The notes under the pieces are model-generated. The model worked only from the letters and a program-made list of their open reading frames with translations. It was not told where the DNA came from and ran no database searches. Position numbers and translations under genes: made by a program. A DNA stretch of 64,000 nt from Paeniglutamicibacter sulfureus (GTDB lineage: Bacteria; Actinomycetota; Actinomycetes; Actinomycetales; Micrococcaceae): positions 680,149-744,148 of the forward strand of contig NZ_JAULBL010000002.1 in the NCBI RefSeq assembly GCF_030512175.1, read 5' to 3'. Shown piece by piece: positions 27,902 through 36,223 of this stretch (position 1 is its first letter; every line of letters starts with the position of its first letter).

Positions 27902-28690
27902 ATGGATCTGCAGCTTAAAGACCGGACAGTTATCGTCACGGGGGCAAGCTCCGGAGTCGGGCTCGCCACGGCCCGCTATTTGTTGGGCGAAGGTGCCCGC
28001 GTGGCTGCCTGCGCCCGCGACATGCAGCGGTTGTCTGCGGCGTTTGAAGAATTCACTTTTGCGGATCCGGATCAGATACTGCTTGGCACCTGCGACGTGA
28101 CGGACAAGTCCAAGACTGATGCCTTCGTCGCCCTGACCAATGACCGCTTTGGCGGTATTGACGGCTTGGTGTGTAATGCCGGTCGCTCTCTGATGGCGAC
28201 CTTGGATGAGACCAGCGAAGAACAATTCCGCGAGGAATTTGAGCTGAAGATCTTCGGTGCCTGGAACATGGTTCGTTCGGCACGGGGCGAATTGGCGCGC
28301 TCGGGCCAAGGCTCGATTGTCAACGTCAATGCGATCCTGTCCCGCCAGCCGGAAACCCGTCTGGCGGCAACCTCAGCGGCTCGGGCCGCGCTATTGAACC
28401 TTACCCATTCGCTCTCCGCGGACCTTGCACCCGAAGGAACCCGAGTCAATTCGGTGCTCCTTGGCTTGATCGACACCGGACAATGGCGCCGCCGGTTCGA
28501 AGTGGCTAATACCACGCAGAGTTACGAAGAGTGGAGCGCAGAGATCGCATTGGACCGCGGTATCGGAATGGGACGTTTCGGGACCGCCGAGGAAGTGGCC
28601 TATCACATCGTCACCATGCTATCCCCGCTCAGTGGTTTTACCACCGGTGCCTCGGTGGATGTCGGTGGTGGTGTTGGCCGCTACATCTAA
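27902..28690 (+). CDS. SDR family protein 2 lacking the catalytic Tyr/Lys
   Basis: 262 residues. The cofactor motif TGASSGVG and CNAGRS are normal, but the active-site stretch reads NAILSRQPETRLAATSAARA: where classical SDRs have Tyr-x-x-x-Lys it has Thr and Arg. The fold and length are otherwise intact and a strong AAGGAG precedes the ATG. It may use an alternative acid/base or work as a non-redox member. Same operon, 83 bases after the first SDR. Confidence 0.85.
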   Translation: MDLQLKDRTVIVTGASSGVGLATARYLLGEGARVAACARDMQRLSAAFEEFTFADPDQILLGTCDVTDKSKTDAFVALTNDRFGGIDGLVCNAGRSLMATLDETSEEQFREEFELKIFGAWNMVRSARGELARSGQGSIVNVNAILSRQPETRLAATSAARAALLNLTHSLSADLAPEGTRVNSVLLGLIDTGQWRRRFEVANTTQSYEEWSAEIALDRGIGMGRFGTAEEVAYHIVTMLSPLSGFTTGASVDVGGGVGRYI

Positions 28691-28705
28691 GCCCGGCCTC
28701 CGCTG

Positions 28706-28727
28706 ACCCTCGAACTTGCTCGAGGGT
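28706..28727 (+). terminator. Small hairpin after SDR 2
   Basis: ACCCTCGA pairs with TCGAGGGT across a 6-base loop, no T-run. It may be an internal stem or weak terminator that separates two parts of the operon. Confidence 0.4.
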
Positions 28728-28864
28728 GCATCAGCAATAAGACCGAGTGCGGAATTTCCGGCACCCTTGATTTTGGTGCAATGCATGCGAAAAAGACCAG
28801 CAGGAGAAGCTGTTTCGCTGGTATATGTCTCTTTACAGATTTCTGAACGAAGAAAGAATGCCTA

Positions 28865-29482
28865 ATGACAAGCTTTGACCTCGGCTTCGAGGATCTCGAT
28901 CTTGAACCGGTTTCCACCACCAACAACCAGAAATTTGGCGTTGTGTGCTTGCCCGCACGCAACGACTCCGCATCCTGGTACATGAATCAGGTTAGTGCCT
29001 TGAACGCCTCCACATGGAATGCGGAGATGCCCGAGGAAGATGAAGCCTCGATCGGCCGATGGGTGGAAGCAGCCGCTGCCCATCTCAGGGCAGCCGGTGA
29101 TCGCCCAGTAAACGTCATCGCGTCGGGCGAGACCGCCCTGGGGGCAATTCTGCTGGCAGCTGCGCATCCAGAACTCATGACGAGCCTAATTCTCGGTGAT
29201 CCGGAGGTGGACGTCACCAGCGAGCTTTTCACTCGGGCAGTTAAGCGCATCCGGACGCCAACGCTTGTCATCGCTGCAACACCCGAGAGGGACACCGACA
29301 TTTCAATTTCCCAGGGCATCGCCGGTGGAATCGACAATGGGGTCTTCGTCATCATCGATGATTGTGCCGTTCCGGCTCACCACAACAAACACGATTCGTT
29401 CAATGAATGGACAAGTTCATTTATCAGGATCGCCGAAGGTCTACATACCTTTGGCCAGTCGCAGGAGGAAAATAATGTCTGA
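28865..29482 (+). CDS. Short alpha/beta-hydrolase-like protein without clear nucleophile
   Basis: 205 residues, shorter than typical alpha/beta hydrolases. The region that should be the nucleophile elbow reads VIASGETALGAILLAAAHPEL, without a G-x-S-x-G; the downstream strand and HHNKHDS segment resemble the C-terminal half of the fold. It may be a non-catalytic or subunit-like protein. It is followed with an 8-base overlap by the 72-residue protein and then the Rieske oxygenase, suggesting a conserved functional trio. Confidence 0.65.
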   Translation: MTSFDLGFEDLDLEPVSTTNNQKFGVVCLPARNDSASWYMNQVSALNASTWNAEMPEEDEASIGRWVEAAAAHLRAAGDRPVNVIASGETALGAILLAAAHPELMTSLILGDPEVDVTSELFTRAVKRIRTPTLVIAATPERDTDISISQGIAGGIDNGVFVIIDDCAVPAHHNKHDSFNEWTSSFIRIAEGLHTFGQSQEENNV

Positions 29483-29693
29483 ACAGTACCTGGAACCCAA
29501 CCAGACTCGTAATGGCCCCGCCACGGCCTACGAATTGAAGCTAGCTGGTTCGTTGTCGGAGGTCTTTTCCACCGGTACACACGACTTGCCTGGAATCATC
29601 AACGGGCTCAACGCCTTGGGCCTGCATGCCCCAGGCGGTACCGCCTGGAACGAAGAGAATTTTCGCGCTGAAATGAAACGATTGGGAGCATAG
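29475..29693 (+). CDS. Small recombinase-like helix-turn-helix protein
   Basis: 72 residues. The second half (GLNALGLHAPGGTAWNEENF) resembles the DNA-reading module of serine recombinases (LNxxGxxTPxGxxW), but no catalytic recombinase domain is present. Similar tiny proteins are, as far as I recall, annotated beside Rieske oxygenase genes. AGGAGG lies upstream of the ATG and the gene is locked between the hydrolase-like gene and the oxygenase, 3 bases from its start. A role in regulation or oxygenase assembly is conjecture. Confidence 0.7.
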   Translation: MSEQYLEPNQTRNGPATAYELKLAGSLSEVFSTGTHDLPGIINGLNALGLHAPGGTAWNEENFRAEMKRLGA

Positions 29694-29696
29694 ATC

Positions 29697-30794
29697 ATGA
29701 CAACTTCAACAGTGTCCGCAGTCGCGGGTCGCGCCAAGGGTACAGGACTCAAGAAGCGCTACGTTGTGGGAACCCGGAGGGAACTCGACGCCGGGGAACT
29801 AGCGGCAACAGGCCTCCGGGACCGCTGGTACCCCATTTATCCCTCGCGTTTCGTGGGTGTAGGTGACATGGTCAAGGTCAAGCGACTGAACGTCGATTGG
29901 CTGTTGTTTCGGGATTCGACCGGACAGATCCGTATGCTTGAAGACCGTTGCCCGCACCGCAGCGCACCGCTATCGGTTGGCCAGCACCTAGGTGACCGGG
30001 TGGCATGTAAGTACCACGGTGTCCAAATCGATGGTGAAGGCAAGGTAGTTTCCGTCCCCGGCATGCCGGGCTGTGCCCTTGAGGGCAAGATCGCGACCCC
30101 GTCGCTGAAGGTGTTCGAAGCCGCTGATACGATCTTTGCATTCGTTCCGCTGACAGTGGACTCGGTCCCAACTGAATTTGAACTGCCCGAGCGGTTGGCT
30201 AACCCTGATGTTTCTTGGTTCCCGAACTATGCGGAATGGGCCGGGCCATGGCGCTTCTACATGGACAACGTGCTGGATCCAATGCATGGTGCATTCCTGC
30301 ATAGTGACTCGCATTCAATGTTTGGCGGGGACACCAGCGCCAGGTTCCGCATCCGCGAGACCGAACGTGGATTCTTCTTTGAAAAGACGGATCAGCGCGG
30401 CGTGAACTTTGACTGGGTCGAGTTTGTGCGTGGCGCGATGGACCACGTGGACCTCGAAATTCCATACGGGCCCTCCGCGGGGCCCGGCGGAACATTCGGC
30501 ATTGTCGGAATGTCGACGCCCATTGATGCCGAAAACTCCGCCATCTTCCACTGGCGTACCCGGACGGTATCCGATTGGGAGCGGGATGTATGGCGATTCA
30601 TGTACAAAACGGTGCTTGAGGAAAAGCACTGGGCGGTACTTGAACAGGACCGTGCAGTCCTGGAGGTCCTGGCGGCAGACGCCGACAAGGAAGAAAACAT
30701 GTATCAGCATGACCTGGGTGTTGCACGCATCCGCCGACTGTACGCTGCGGACGCAGTGGAACAGGCGGCCGTCATTGCCGGTGGCTCCGCCTAA
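29697..30794 (+). CDS. Rieske-type aromatic ring-hydroxylating oxygenase, alpha subunit
   Basis: 365 residues. The N-terminal Rieske centre is CPHRSAP near residue 84 and CKYHG near 103; the C-terminal catalytic domain has the mononuclear iron site DNVLDPMHGAFLH near residue 195 with the bridging Asp. Size and layout match homotrimeric class IA oxygenases (phthalate, vanillate, and similar acids) that need only one reductase, and the operon supplies just that at 24.2 kb. No small beta subunit gene is present. The substrate is not readable. Confidence 0.93.
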   Translation: MTTSTVSAVAGRAKGTGLKKRYVVGTRRELDAGELAATGLRDRWYPIYPSRFVGVGDMVKVKRLNVDWLLFRDSTGQIRMLEDRCPHRSAPLSVGQHLGDRVACKYHGVQIDGEGKVVSVPGMPGCALEGKIATPSLKVFEAADTIFAFVPLTVDSVPTEFELPERLANPDVSWFPNYAEWAGPWRFYMDNVLDPMHGAFLHSDSHSMFGGDTSARFRIRETERGFFFEKTDQRGVNFDWVEFVRGAMDHVDLEIPYGPSAGPGGTFGIVGMSTPIDAENSAIFHWRTRTVSDWERDVWRFMYKTVLEEKHWAVLEQDRAVLEVLAADADKEENMYQHDLGVARIRRLYAADAVEQAAVIAGGSA

Positions 30795-31163
30795 ATGAGG
30801 CAACAATCTCCGGGGTCCGTCGTTGATGGCAACGGCGGGCCTTCGGATTCCGCCATGATGATTACGGTCTTGTTGCGACACGACCAAACCCAACATTTGG
30901 AACAGATCCAGGCTTCGTTGGAAGAACGAGACTGGTGGAACGGGTTTCCTCCGAACGGATGCGAAATCGTTTCCTGGGTTGTCGCCATGGGAATCGGCCA
31001 AATAGTCACCCTGCGCTTTCCCGCATGCAACCTCAACGAGGTCAATGTGGAACTTGAGCGTCGTGCATGGGGTGTCTTTTCCACCGAATTCTACCCAACC
31101 TACGACTTTCTTCCGGTTCGGGAGCGGCTGAAGCGGGAATCGAACGAGCGGACGGGGCGATGA
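30795..31163 (+). CDS. Conserved small protein, possible dimeric ferredoxin-fold
   Basis: 122 residues. After about 20 polar residues the text reads MMITVLLRHDQTQHLEQIQA and later EFYPTYDF. The alternation of strand and helix is like muconolactone-isomerase or other dimeric alpha/beta-barrel proteins, but I cannot name a family. Its ATG begins at the base after the Rieske stop, and its own stop overlaps the next start (ATGA), so it is tightly coupled to the oxygenase. It may be an isomerase or accessory. Confidence 0.6.
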   Translation: MRQQSPGSVVDGNGGPSDSAMMITVLLRHDQTQHLEQIQASLEERDWWNGFPPNGCEIVSWVVAMGIGQIVTLRFPACNLNEVNVELERRAWGVFSTEFYPTYDFLPVRERLKRESNERTGR

Positions 31164-31546
31164 ACGCAGCCACTCCAGGGGGCGTCCCTGCCCCTCCGAA
31201 ACCAATGATGTTCAGCAACGCCAGGGTCCATCACGGTCACTTCACTATCTCGGGAATGCATGCCGGGGGATCGGACGCCCAAGGAACCTACGAGCAGGCG
31301 GTGGAAACGTTCCGCCGCATAGAGCTACTGGCAGCTGAATGTGGTGCTTCCCTAGACGACATCATGGCGCTTCGCATCTACTTGCTGGACATCGACGAAA
31401 AGGGTGAAGTGGGCAGGGCCCGGGCCGAGGTGTTTTCAGGGGCGTTCCCCTGTTCGACGCTAGTCGAGGTTTCTGCATTGGTGGAACCGCAGCTGAGAGT
31501 GGAAATTGAGGCTCAAGGTATCGTTGGCTCCGCGGCATCGCAGTAG
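31160..31546 (+). CDS. Second RidA-like protein
   Basis: 128 residues. The RidA fold is readable from GHFTISGMHAGG to STLVEVSALVEPQLRVEIEA, with the final Glu, but the imine-binding Arg position found in housekeeping RidA (RxxV/SxVEV) is Cys-Ser here. It is thus more divergent than the first RidA of the operon and may act on a different imine or enamine, or not be a deaminase at all. Last gene of the long operon. Confidence 0.8.
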   Translation: MNAATPGGVPAPPKPMMFSNARVHHGHFTISGMHAGGSDAQGTYEQAVETFRRIELLAAECGASLDDIMALRIYLLDIDEKGEVGRARAEVFSGAFPCSTLVEVSALVEPQLRVEIEAQGIVGSAASQ

Positions 31547-31772
31547 AAGTTCCTCGACAGTCACCAAAACAACGCGAAAGCGAAACCATTCGAATCGGCC
31601 GGCGAGATCCACCCCGTAGATGGGGGAATCGCCGGCGGGTTTGAAAGTTTGGTGGAATGCAGCGGATAACAGGGCAAGTGCCAACTGGCCCGTGAGTGAA
31701 TCTGAGTGTGCCTTGTCCGTCGTGCCACTCAAGAAATGCCGAGAACTGTAACTGAGTTTTGGGTCGGATGAG

Positions 31773-31816
31773 ACACCAATGGTCCGGTCCCCACTGGGGA
31801 CCCGACCATTGGTGTG
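31773..31816. terminator. Bidirectional terminator between RidA 2 and cupin 1
   Basis: A 20-base inverted repeat (31773-31792 with 31797-31816) with one mismatch. It lies just after the convergent cupin stop. Confidence 0.8.
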
Positions 31817-32361
31817 TTGCGCTGTGGTTAGCGGGTGACGCCGTGCATTTCGGAGGATGGCGGGTAGAAGGGGAGGGCTGGCTTTTTGGCTCCGATGATG
31901 ACGCAGATGATGGCGTCGGTTTCGGAGACGGTGCGGAGGCTGCGGGGGACGCCGGCCGGGACGCGGATGAGGTCGCGGTAGCCCAGGATACGGCTGGCTT
32001 TCTTGGTGCCGTCTTCGACATCGTGGACACTGAATTCCACTTCGCCTTCGAGGACGAAGAAGACCTCTTCGACGTCGGGGTGGGTGTGCTCGGGGCCGAC
32101 GCATCCGGCGGGGAGCACCATGTTGGAGAAGGTGAAGTTTTCTGCCTGAAGGATGTTGTTGTCGTCGGAGTGGTCACCGGTGGCGCCGGATCCGATGTAG
32201 CGGACCTGTCCGCGGCGGAACTTTTCGCCCATTTTGGTCTGGAACTTGAGGGTGTCGAAGTCGACGATTCGGCTTTCGCTGGAGGCGATTGAGGAATCGA
32301 TCAATTCCTCGAGTGCGGTTGTCGTTTCGGTGGTGGTTTCGTTCATGACTGGACCTTTCTC
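31817..32361 (-). repeat. 545-bp repeat, copy 1 (cupin gene)
   Basis: Matches 46078-46622 with no gaps and only about three substitutions, two near its low-coordinate edge and one inside the gene (32278 versus 46539). It covers the whole cupin coding region and its ribosome site. Confidence 0.95.
31828..32346 (-). CDS. Cupin domain protein, copy 1
   Basis: 172 residues with an N-terminal Thr/Glu-rich stretch and a C-terminal small cupin: PEHTHPDVEEVFFVLEGEVEF supplies the His-x-His and Glu of motif 1, and VPAGVPRSL is motif 2. Such proteins are often metal-dependent dioxygenases, isomerases or ligand sensors; the substrate is not evident. A divergent MarR gene shares the upstream region. The other copy differs by nearly nothing until its last residues (ends VTR here and VTHKPQRKT there). 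Confidence 0.85.
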   Translation of the reverse strand: MNETTTETTTALEELIDSSIASSESRIVDFDTLKFQTKMGEKFRRGQVRYIGSGATGDHSDDNNILQAENFTFSNMVLPAGCVGPEHTHPDVEEVFFVLEGEVEFSVHDVEDGTKKASRILGYRDLIRVPAGVPRSLRTVSETDAIICVIIGAKKPALPFYPPSSEMHGVTR

Positions 32362-32544
32362 GGCACATGCATCGGTTCTGAAGCTTTACCCGAAGGCCTA
32401 GCTTCTGACATATAAGTATCTTAAGACTAAGTTACATTGCTGACGTTGGCAAGGCTCTTTTTTGACGATCTTGTAAACCCTTCCGCTCGCTGTGAGACTT
32501 AGGATTGAGATTGATAATTGGCGACGAATGCTAGGGGCGAATCA
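32347..32544. promoter_or_regulatory. Divergent control region, cupin 1 / MarR 1
   Basis: Contains ATAAGTATCTTAAGACTAAG at 32411-32430, with a CTTAAG centre and two TCTTA/TAAGA half-sites, a plausible MarR operator. The MarR start is preceded by AGGGG. Confidence 0.6.
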
Positions 32545-33087
32545 GTGGGCAAGACAACGTCAGCGGTGGAAAATGACGCGGTAGATGCGATCATGGCAGA
32601 CTGGGCCCGGGAACGACCGGAATTGGACCCGAGTACGCTGGCGGTTTTTGGGCGCCTTCCCCGCCTGGTTGCCCAGCAGCGAATAATCCAAAATGTGAAC
32701 TACAAGGAGCATGGCTTATCCCTTGCTTCCTTTGACGTGTTGGCGAATCTTCGTCGGTCGGGAGCCCCGCACCGCAAGACTGCCGGGGAATTGGCAAGCT
32801 CCTCCATGTTGACCACGGGAGGCATTACCTTCCGACTGGACCGGATGGAGGAACAGGGCCTGATCGAACGTGTGCGCACACCGAGCGACCGCCGGGTTGT
32901 ATATGCCCAGCTGACGGCCCAGGGCAAGAAGGTCATTGATGAAATCATCGAGAAGCATTTTGAGACCCAGCAGAAAATGCTTGGAGGGCTATCGCCCGAC
33001 GAAACAAGGAAACTCGCCGCGCTCCTTCGGAAAGCCGAATCTTCAATTAACGAATATGCAGATCACATCGCTAATTCGGTTGAGTAG
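32545..33087 (+). CDS. MarR family regulator 1
   Basis: 180 residues with the winged-helix core: FDVLANLRRSG, ELASSSMLTTGGITFRLDRM (recognition helix) and the wing RVRTPSDRRVVYAQLT. MarR proteins repress catabolic genes until an aromatic ligand binds. The GTG at 32545 with AGGGG is preferred over a TTG 27 bases upstream; the second MarR gene also uses GTG. The central 197 bases are nearly the same as in MarR 2, while both ends differ strongly. Divergent from the cupin gene. Confidence 0.92.
   Translation: MGKTTSAVENDAVDAIMADWARERPELDPSTLAVFGRLPRLVAQQRIIQNVNYKEHGLSLASFDVLANLRRSGAPHRKTAGELASSSMLTTGGITFRLDRMEEQGLIERVRTPSDRRVVYAQLTAQGKKVIDEIIEKHFETQQKMLGGLSPDETRKLAALLRKAESSINEYADHIANSVE
32722..32918 (+). 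repeat. MarR core repeat, copy 1
   Basis: 197 bases matching 46994-47190 with three substitutions. Sequence on both sides diverges abruptly. Confidence 0.9.
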
Positions 33088-33778
33088 GGAATGCGGGATT
33101 CGCCATCGAGTGACTGGGTGCGTGTAGCTCACTGACGTCTGGGGGCAGCTAGGTCTTCTTTGTGGCCAAGGAATATGGCATGGCAGGGAGTTGGGCCAGC
33201 CGGCGCGGAGTGCGTTGAATGACCCTAGCCGCGGTGTTCGGCAGTTTCTGGCGGGTAGCTGATCCCGCGCCATCGACTCGCCAGATATTCGAGCAGGGAA
33301 TGGCGCGGGCCGATCCCCTAAGCTTCTGGCCGGGGCCGCTTTGGGGGCGTGGCGGTATTTTCGGGGCACCTCCCCGCGGCGTGGGACTGCGATTTGTCCC
33401 TCGCATGAGAGCGCCCCGGCAACCTGGAACTGGTGTCCAGCTGCAAAATTTAGGGTTGACCGGGTCCGGGTCTGGCGATAAGTTCCGGCAGTGGCCGGCG
33501 CTTGCCAATGGTGCCGCACGTGCACGGGAATCTCACAGTGTCAGCCCACTTCGCGTGCAAGTGACGTCTGGAAAAATCTGAGGGTCGTGCCCGCCGGCGG
33601 TTGGGGGCCCGCGGAAAGCGCTGGGAGCTTCGCGGTCGGCTCGCTTCCACATGGCGCTTGTGCGGATGGCGCAATGTCGACACACCTCACGTCCGGTGGA
33701 CGCTCCCGGTATCGGATCCCGGCATCCGGACTATGCGCTCGCGAGGATACGACGGTTTGGGAGTCCGCTTCATTGACC
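33088..33778. other. Long intergenic region
   Basis: About 690 bases. GC-rich, with short open frames on both strands, none with family similarity or a ribosome site. Unlike its A/T-richer neighbours it resembles the base composition of the chromosome outside the island. No repeat or strong hairpin seen. Confidence 0.4.
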
Positions 33779-33813
33779 ATATTTGAATGATGTGTTCAAA
33801 TATAAACACATCA
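33779..33813. promoter_or_regulatory. Two interlaced perfect palindromes upstream of the flavin monooxygenase
   Basis: ATATTTGAA (33779-33787) pairs with TTCAAATAT (33795-33803), and TGATGTGTT (33788-33796) pairs with AACACATCA (33805-33813). The two 9-bp inverted repeats overlap by a half-site, ending 16 bases before the ATG. A likely operator for the adjacent IclR regulator. Confidence 0.7.
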
Positions 33814-33829
33814 ACTGAGGGAGAAGATA

Positions 33830-34981
33830 ATGTCCAGGATCGGAATCAGTGGCGCTGGAATCGGTGGGCTCGCTGCAGCCATTGCGTTAAGCCGAAGGGG
33901 GCACGATGTGGTTGTTTTTGAGCAGGCACCAAAATTTGCCAGGGTGGGTGCCGACATTAACCTCACCCCGAACGCGGTAAACGCGCTGGATGGACTGGGC
34001 GTTGGGGAAGAGCTGCGTAAGACCGCTGCGCGGCCGACGCACCGAATCAGCCGCACCTGGGATACGGGCGAAGAAACCTCGAGACTGGAAATGTCCCAAG
34101 CGGCAGAGGACCAGTATGGTGCACCCCAACTGACTATGCACCGGGCGGATCTTCTGACGGCCATGGAGACTGCACTTCCGCGTGGGATCGTTGAGCTGGG
34201 ACGCAAGCTTGTCTCGGCAACACAGGACGGATCCGTAGTGAACCTGGAGTTCGCCGACGGGAATAAGGACACCGTTGACGTCCTTGTCGGCGCCGACGGC
34301 ATCCACTCGGCCGTGCGCGAGTCGATCTTCGGCCCCGAACACCCTACCTTCACCGGCGTCGTAGCCTACCGAGCGGTTGTACCTGTTTCACGCTTGGGAG
34401 ATCTGCCCAACGTCGAGGCATTCACCAAGTGGTGGGGCGATGACAAGGACACCCAGATCGTCACCTTCCCGCTGAACAGCGGCAAGGACGTCTTCATCTT
34501 TGCCACGACACCGCAGGATTCCTGGCGTGAAGAGTCATGGACGCTTCCAGGATCTGTTGAGGAATTGCGTGAATCCTATGCAAGCTTCCACCCCGAGGCG
34601 CGTCAGCTACTTGGCGCATGCGATGAGGTGCTGAAATCTGCGCTCTACGTCCGCGACCCATTACCTAGCTGGGGGCAGGGGCGGATCACCTTGCTCGGCG
34701 ACGCGTGCCACCCGATGATGCCGTTTATGGCACAGGGTGCAGGGCAGGCGATCGAAGATGGAATCGTCTTGGCTCGTTATCTCGACGCTGTCGGCGACGG
34801 CTCGGTCGAGCAAGCCCTGCTGGACTATGCAGACATGCGTCGGGAACGCACAGCAAAAATCCAAATGGGATCCCGGGAAAACAGCTGGCTCAAGACCGGT
34901 GGGACTGCGGATTGGGTGTATGAATACGACGCTTGGAACGTGCCGTTGGGACGATCTGCCCAAATTGAGCGAGTTTCCTGA
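33830..34981 (+). CDS. FAD-dependent aromatic hydroxylase (salicylate/6-hydroxynicotinate monooxygenase-like)
   Basis: 383 residues with the flavoprotein monooxygenase motifs: GAGIGGLAAAIAL at the N-terminus, the DG motif in VLVGADGIHSAVRE near residue 160 and GDACHPMMPFMAQGAGQAIEDG near residue 290. It is closest in style to salicylate 1-hydroxylase and 6-hydroxynicotinate 3-monooxygenase. It would hydroxylate, perhaps with decarboxylation, an aromatic acid or hydroxypyridine. GGGAGAAG precedes the ATG. Confidence 0.9.
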   Translation: MSRIGISGAGIGGLAAAIALSRRGHDVVVFEQAPKFARVGADINLTPNAVNALDGLGVGEELRKTAARPTHRISRTWDTGEETSRLEMSQAAEDQYGAPQLTMHRADLLTAMETALPRGIVELGRKLVSATQDGSVVNLEFADGNKDTVDVLVGADGIHSAVRESIFGPEHPTFTGVVAYRAVVPVSRLGDLPNVEAFTKWWGDDKDTQIVTFPLNSGKDVFIFATTPQDSWREESWTLPGSVEELRESYASFHPEARQLLGACDEVLKSALYVRDPLPSWGQGRITLLGDACHPMMPFMAQGAGQAIEDGIVLARYLDAVGDGSVEQALLDYADMRRERTAKIQMGSRENSWLKTGGTADWVYEYDAWNVPLGRSAQIERVS

Positions 34982-34994
34982 AATACTTGATCCG

Positions 34995-35771
34995 GTGACT
35001 ACCGATACCCCCGCAGACTCGCCGACGTTACGCACATTCCGCCTCTTGCAACACATTGCGTCCGGCGGCAAAACCGCCAATCTCAGCGAACTGTCACGCG
35101 AAACGGGCATCAATCGCGCCACTGCCATGCGGCTATTGGAGGATTTGGAAGAAGCCGGCGTCATTGAGCGTGGCCGAGGTGGGCACCGACCGGGTATCGA
35201 ACTGCTGAAGCTGGCGGCCACGTCCCTGAGCGGGCAAGACCTTCCGGGTCTGGCGCGCTCAGTGATGGAACGTTTGGGTGCACAGCTGGGGCTGACTGTG
35301 TATCTAGCGATCAGGCAGGGACGCAATATCCTCTACCTGCTCCGCGAAGTTCCTCAAACGCCCCTGGTGAGCAACATTTCCATAGGAAGTGTGATCCCGG
35401 CCCACCTAACGACACCCGGACGTGTGCTGCTGGCCCAATGCTCGGAAAAAGAGATCGAGGAGCTGCTGGGCCCGGATCCCTTGGAGAAAGCGAACTCCCA
35501 AGGACCCTCAACGCTTGCCGAATTGCGGCCCTTGTTGGGGGCGGCAAGAGCTGATGGCTGTGCCTGGAGCGAATCGGGATTTGAAGCGGGGATTAGTTCC
35601 TGTGCAGCCCCTGTCCTAGGCAGGGATGGTCAGGCAATAGCCGCAATCAGTGTGGTGGGACCGAGCGAATCATTTGCGCCGGACGGCGATCGTCACTTTA
35701 GGGGCGTAGTGCAGGGGAGTGTCATCGGAGCGGCCCGTGACCTCTCCGATCTACTACGCGGGATTCAATAA
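34995..35771 (+). CDS. IclR family regulator
   Basis: 258 residues: N-terminal helix-turn-helix (LSELSRETGINRATAMRLLEDL) and the C-terminal effector-binding domain ending in AISVVGPSES. IclR proteins commonly control aromatic catabolism. It begins 13 bases after the monooxygenase stop at a GTG; an in-frame ATG at 34920 inside that gene is the alternative. It probably controls the monooxygenase through the interlaced palindromes upstream. Confidence 0.85.
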   Translation: MTTDTPADSPTLRTFRLLQHIASGGKTANLSELSRETGINRATAMRLLEDLEEAGVIERGRGGHRPGIELLKLAATSLSGQDLPGLARSVMERLGAQLGLTVYLAIRQGRNILYLLREVPQTPLVSNISIGSVIPAHLTTPGRVLLAQCSEKEIEELLGPDPLEKANSQGPSTLAELRPLLGAARADGCAWSESGFEAGISSCAAPVLGRDGQAIAAISVVGPSESFAPDGDRHFRGVVQGSVIGAARDLSDLLRGIQ

Positions 35772-35949
35772 AGCAGGTCTCTGTGCATTGTCCGCACCAG
35801 CCGGACGCGGATGAAGGCAACGCCAAGCTAATAGTGGCTTTCACCCACCTTCTTGGAAGTGTGCGAGGCAGTATGGCCTCGTAGCACCGCTGCATCTTCA
35901 ATTAATCGCCTCCTGCGGAGAAGCTGTACCGACACGGTTAAATTTAATC

Positions 35950-35980
35950 TTGACACAAAGTATCTTATTGCTGATATTCT
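35950..35980 (+). promoter_or_regulatory. Promoter shared with the main operon
   Basis: TTGACA at 35950 and TATTCT at 35975 with the same 19-base spacer carrying AGTATCTTATT as at 22130-22160. It drives the second VOC gene. The rest of the 35.77-36.22 kb gap holds no recognisable gene. Confidence 0.7.
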
Positions 35981-36223
35981 TTGGGTGTGGTCGACCAATC
36001 AGGGTGTCGCCGTGGCTTGAGTTGGTCGTGCAAGAACCTGCGGCCTGGGTAGGGTCCCGACAAGAGGACGAGAAGGCTGTCATCCCGAACATTTCCAAAA
36101 ACCCTGACCATCAGAATTTTTCACTAAAAGAAGAGGAGCGGGACCCATGGTTCACCTTCGCTTCGTACTCAATTAGTAGAACTCAAAACGAGTCCACCTT
36201 GGCCCCGAAAGAAGGCTGGAACC

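Noticed and set aside
31759-32292. Plus-strand frame of 177 codons, also present opposite cupin 2
   Set aside because: It is the complement of the cupin gene; the cupin metal motifs are in the minus strand, so the plus frame is a shadow even though it is duplicated.
33149-33581. Open frames on both strands in the 33.1-33.8 kb gap
   Set aside because: Pro/Arg-rich text with no family likeness and no ribosome site.
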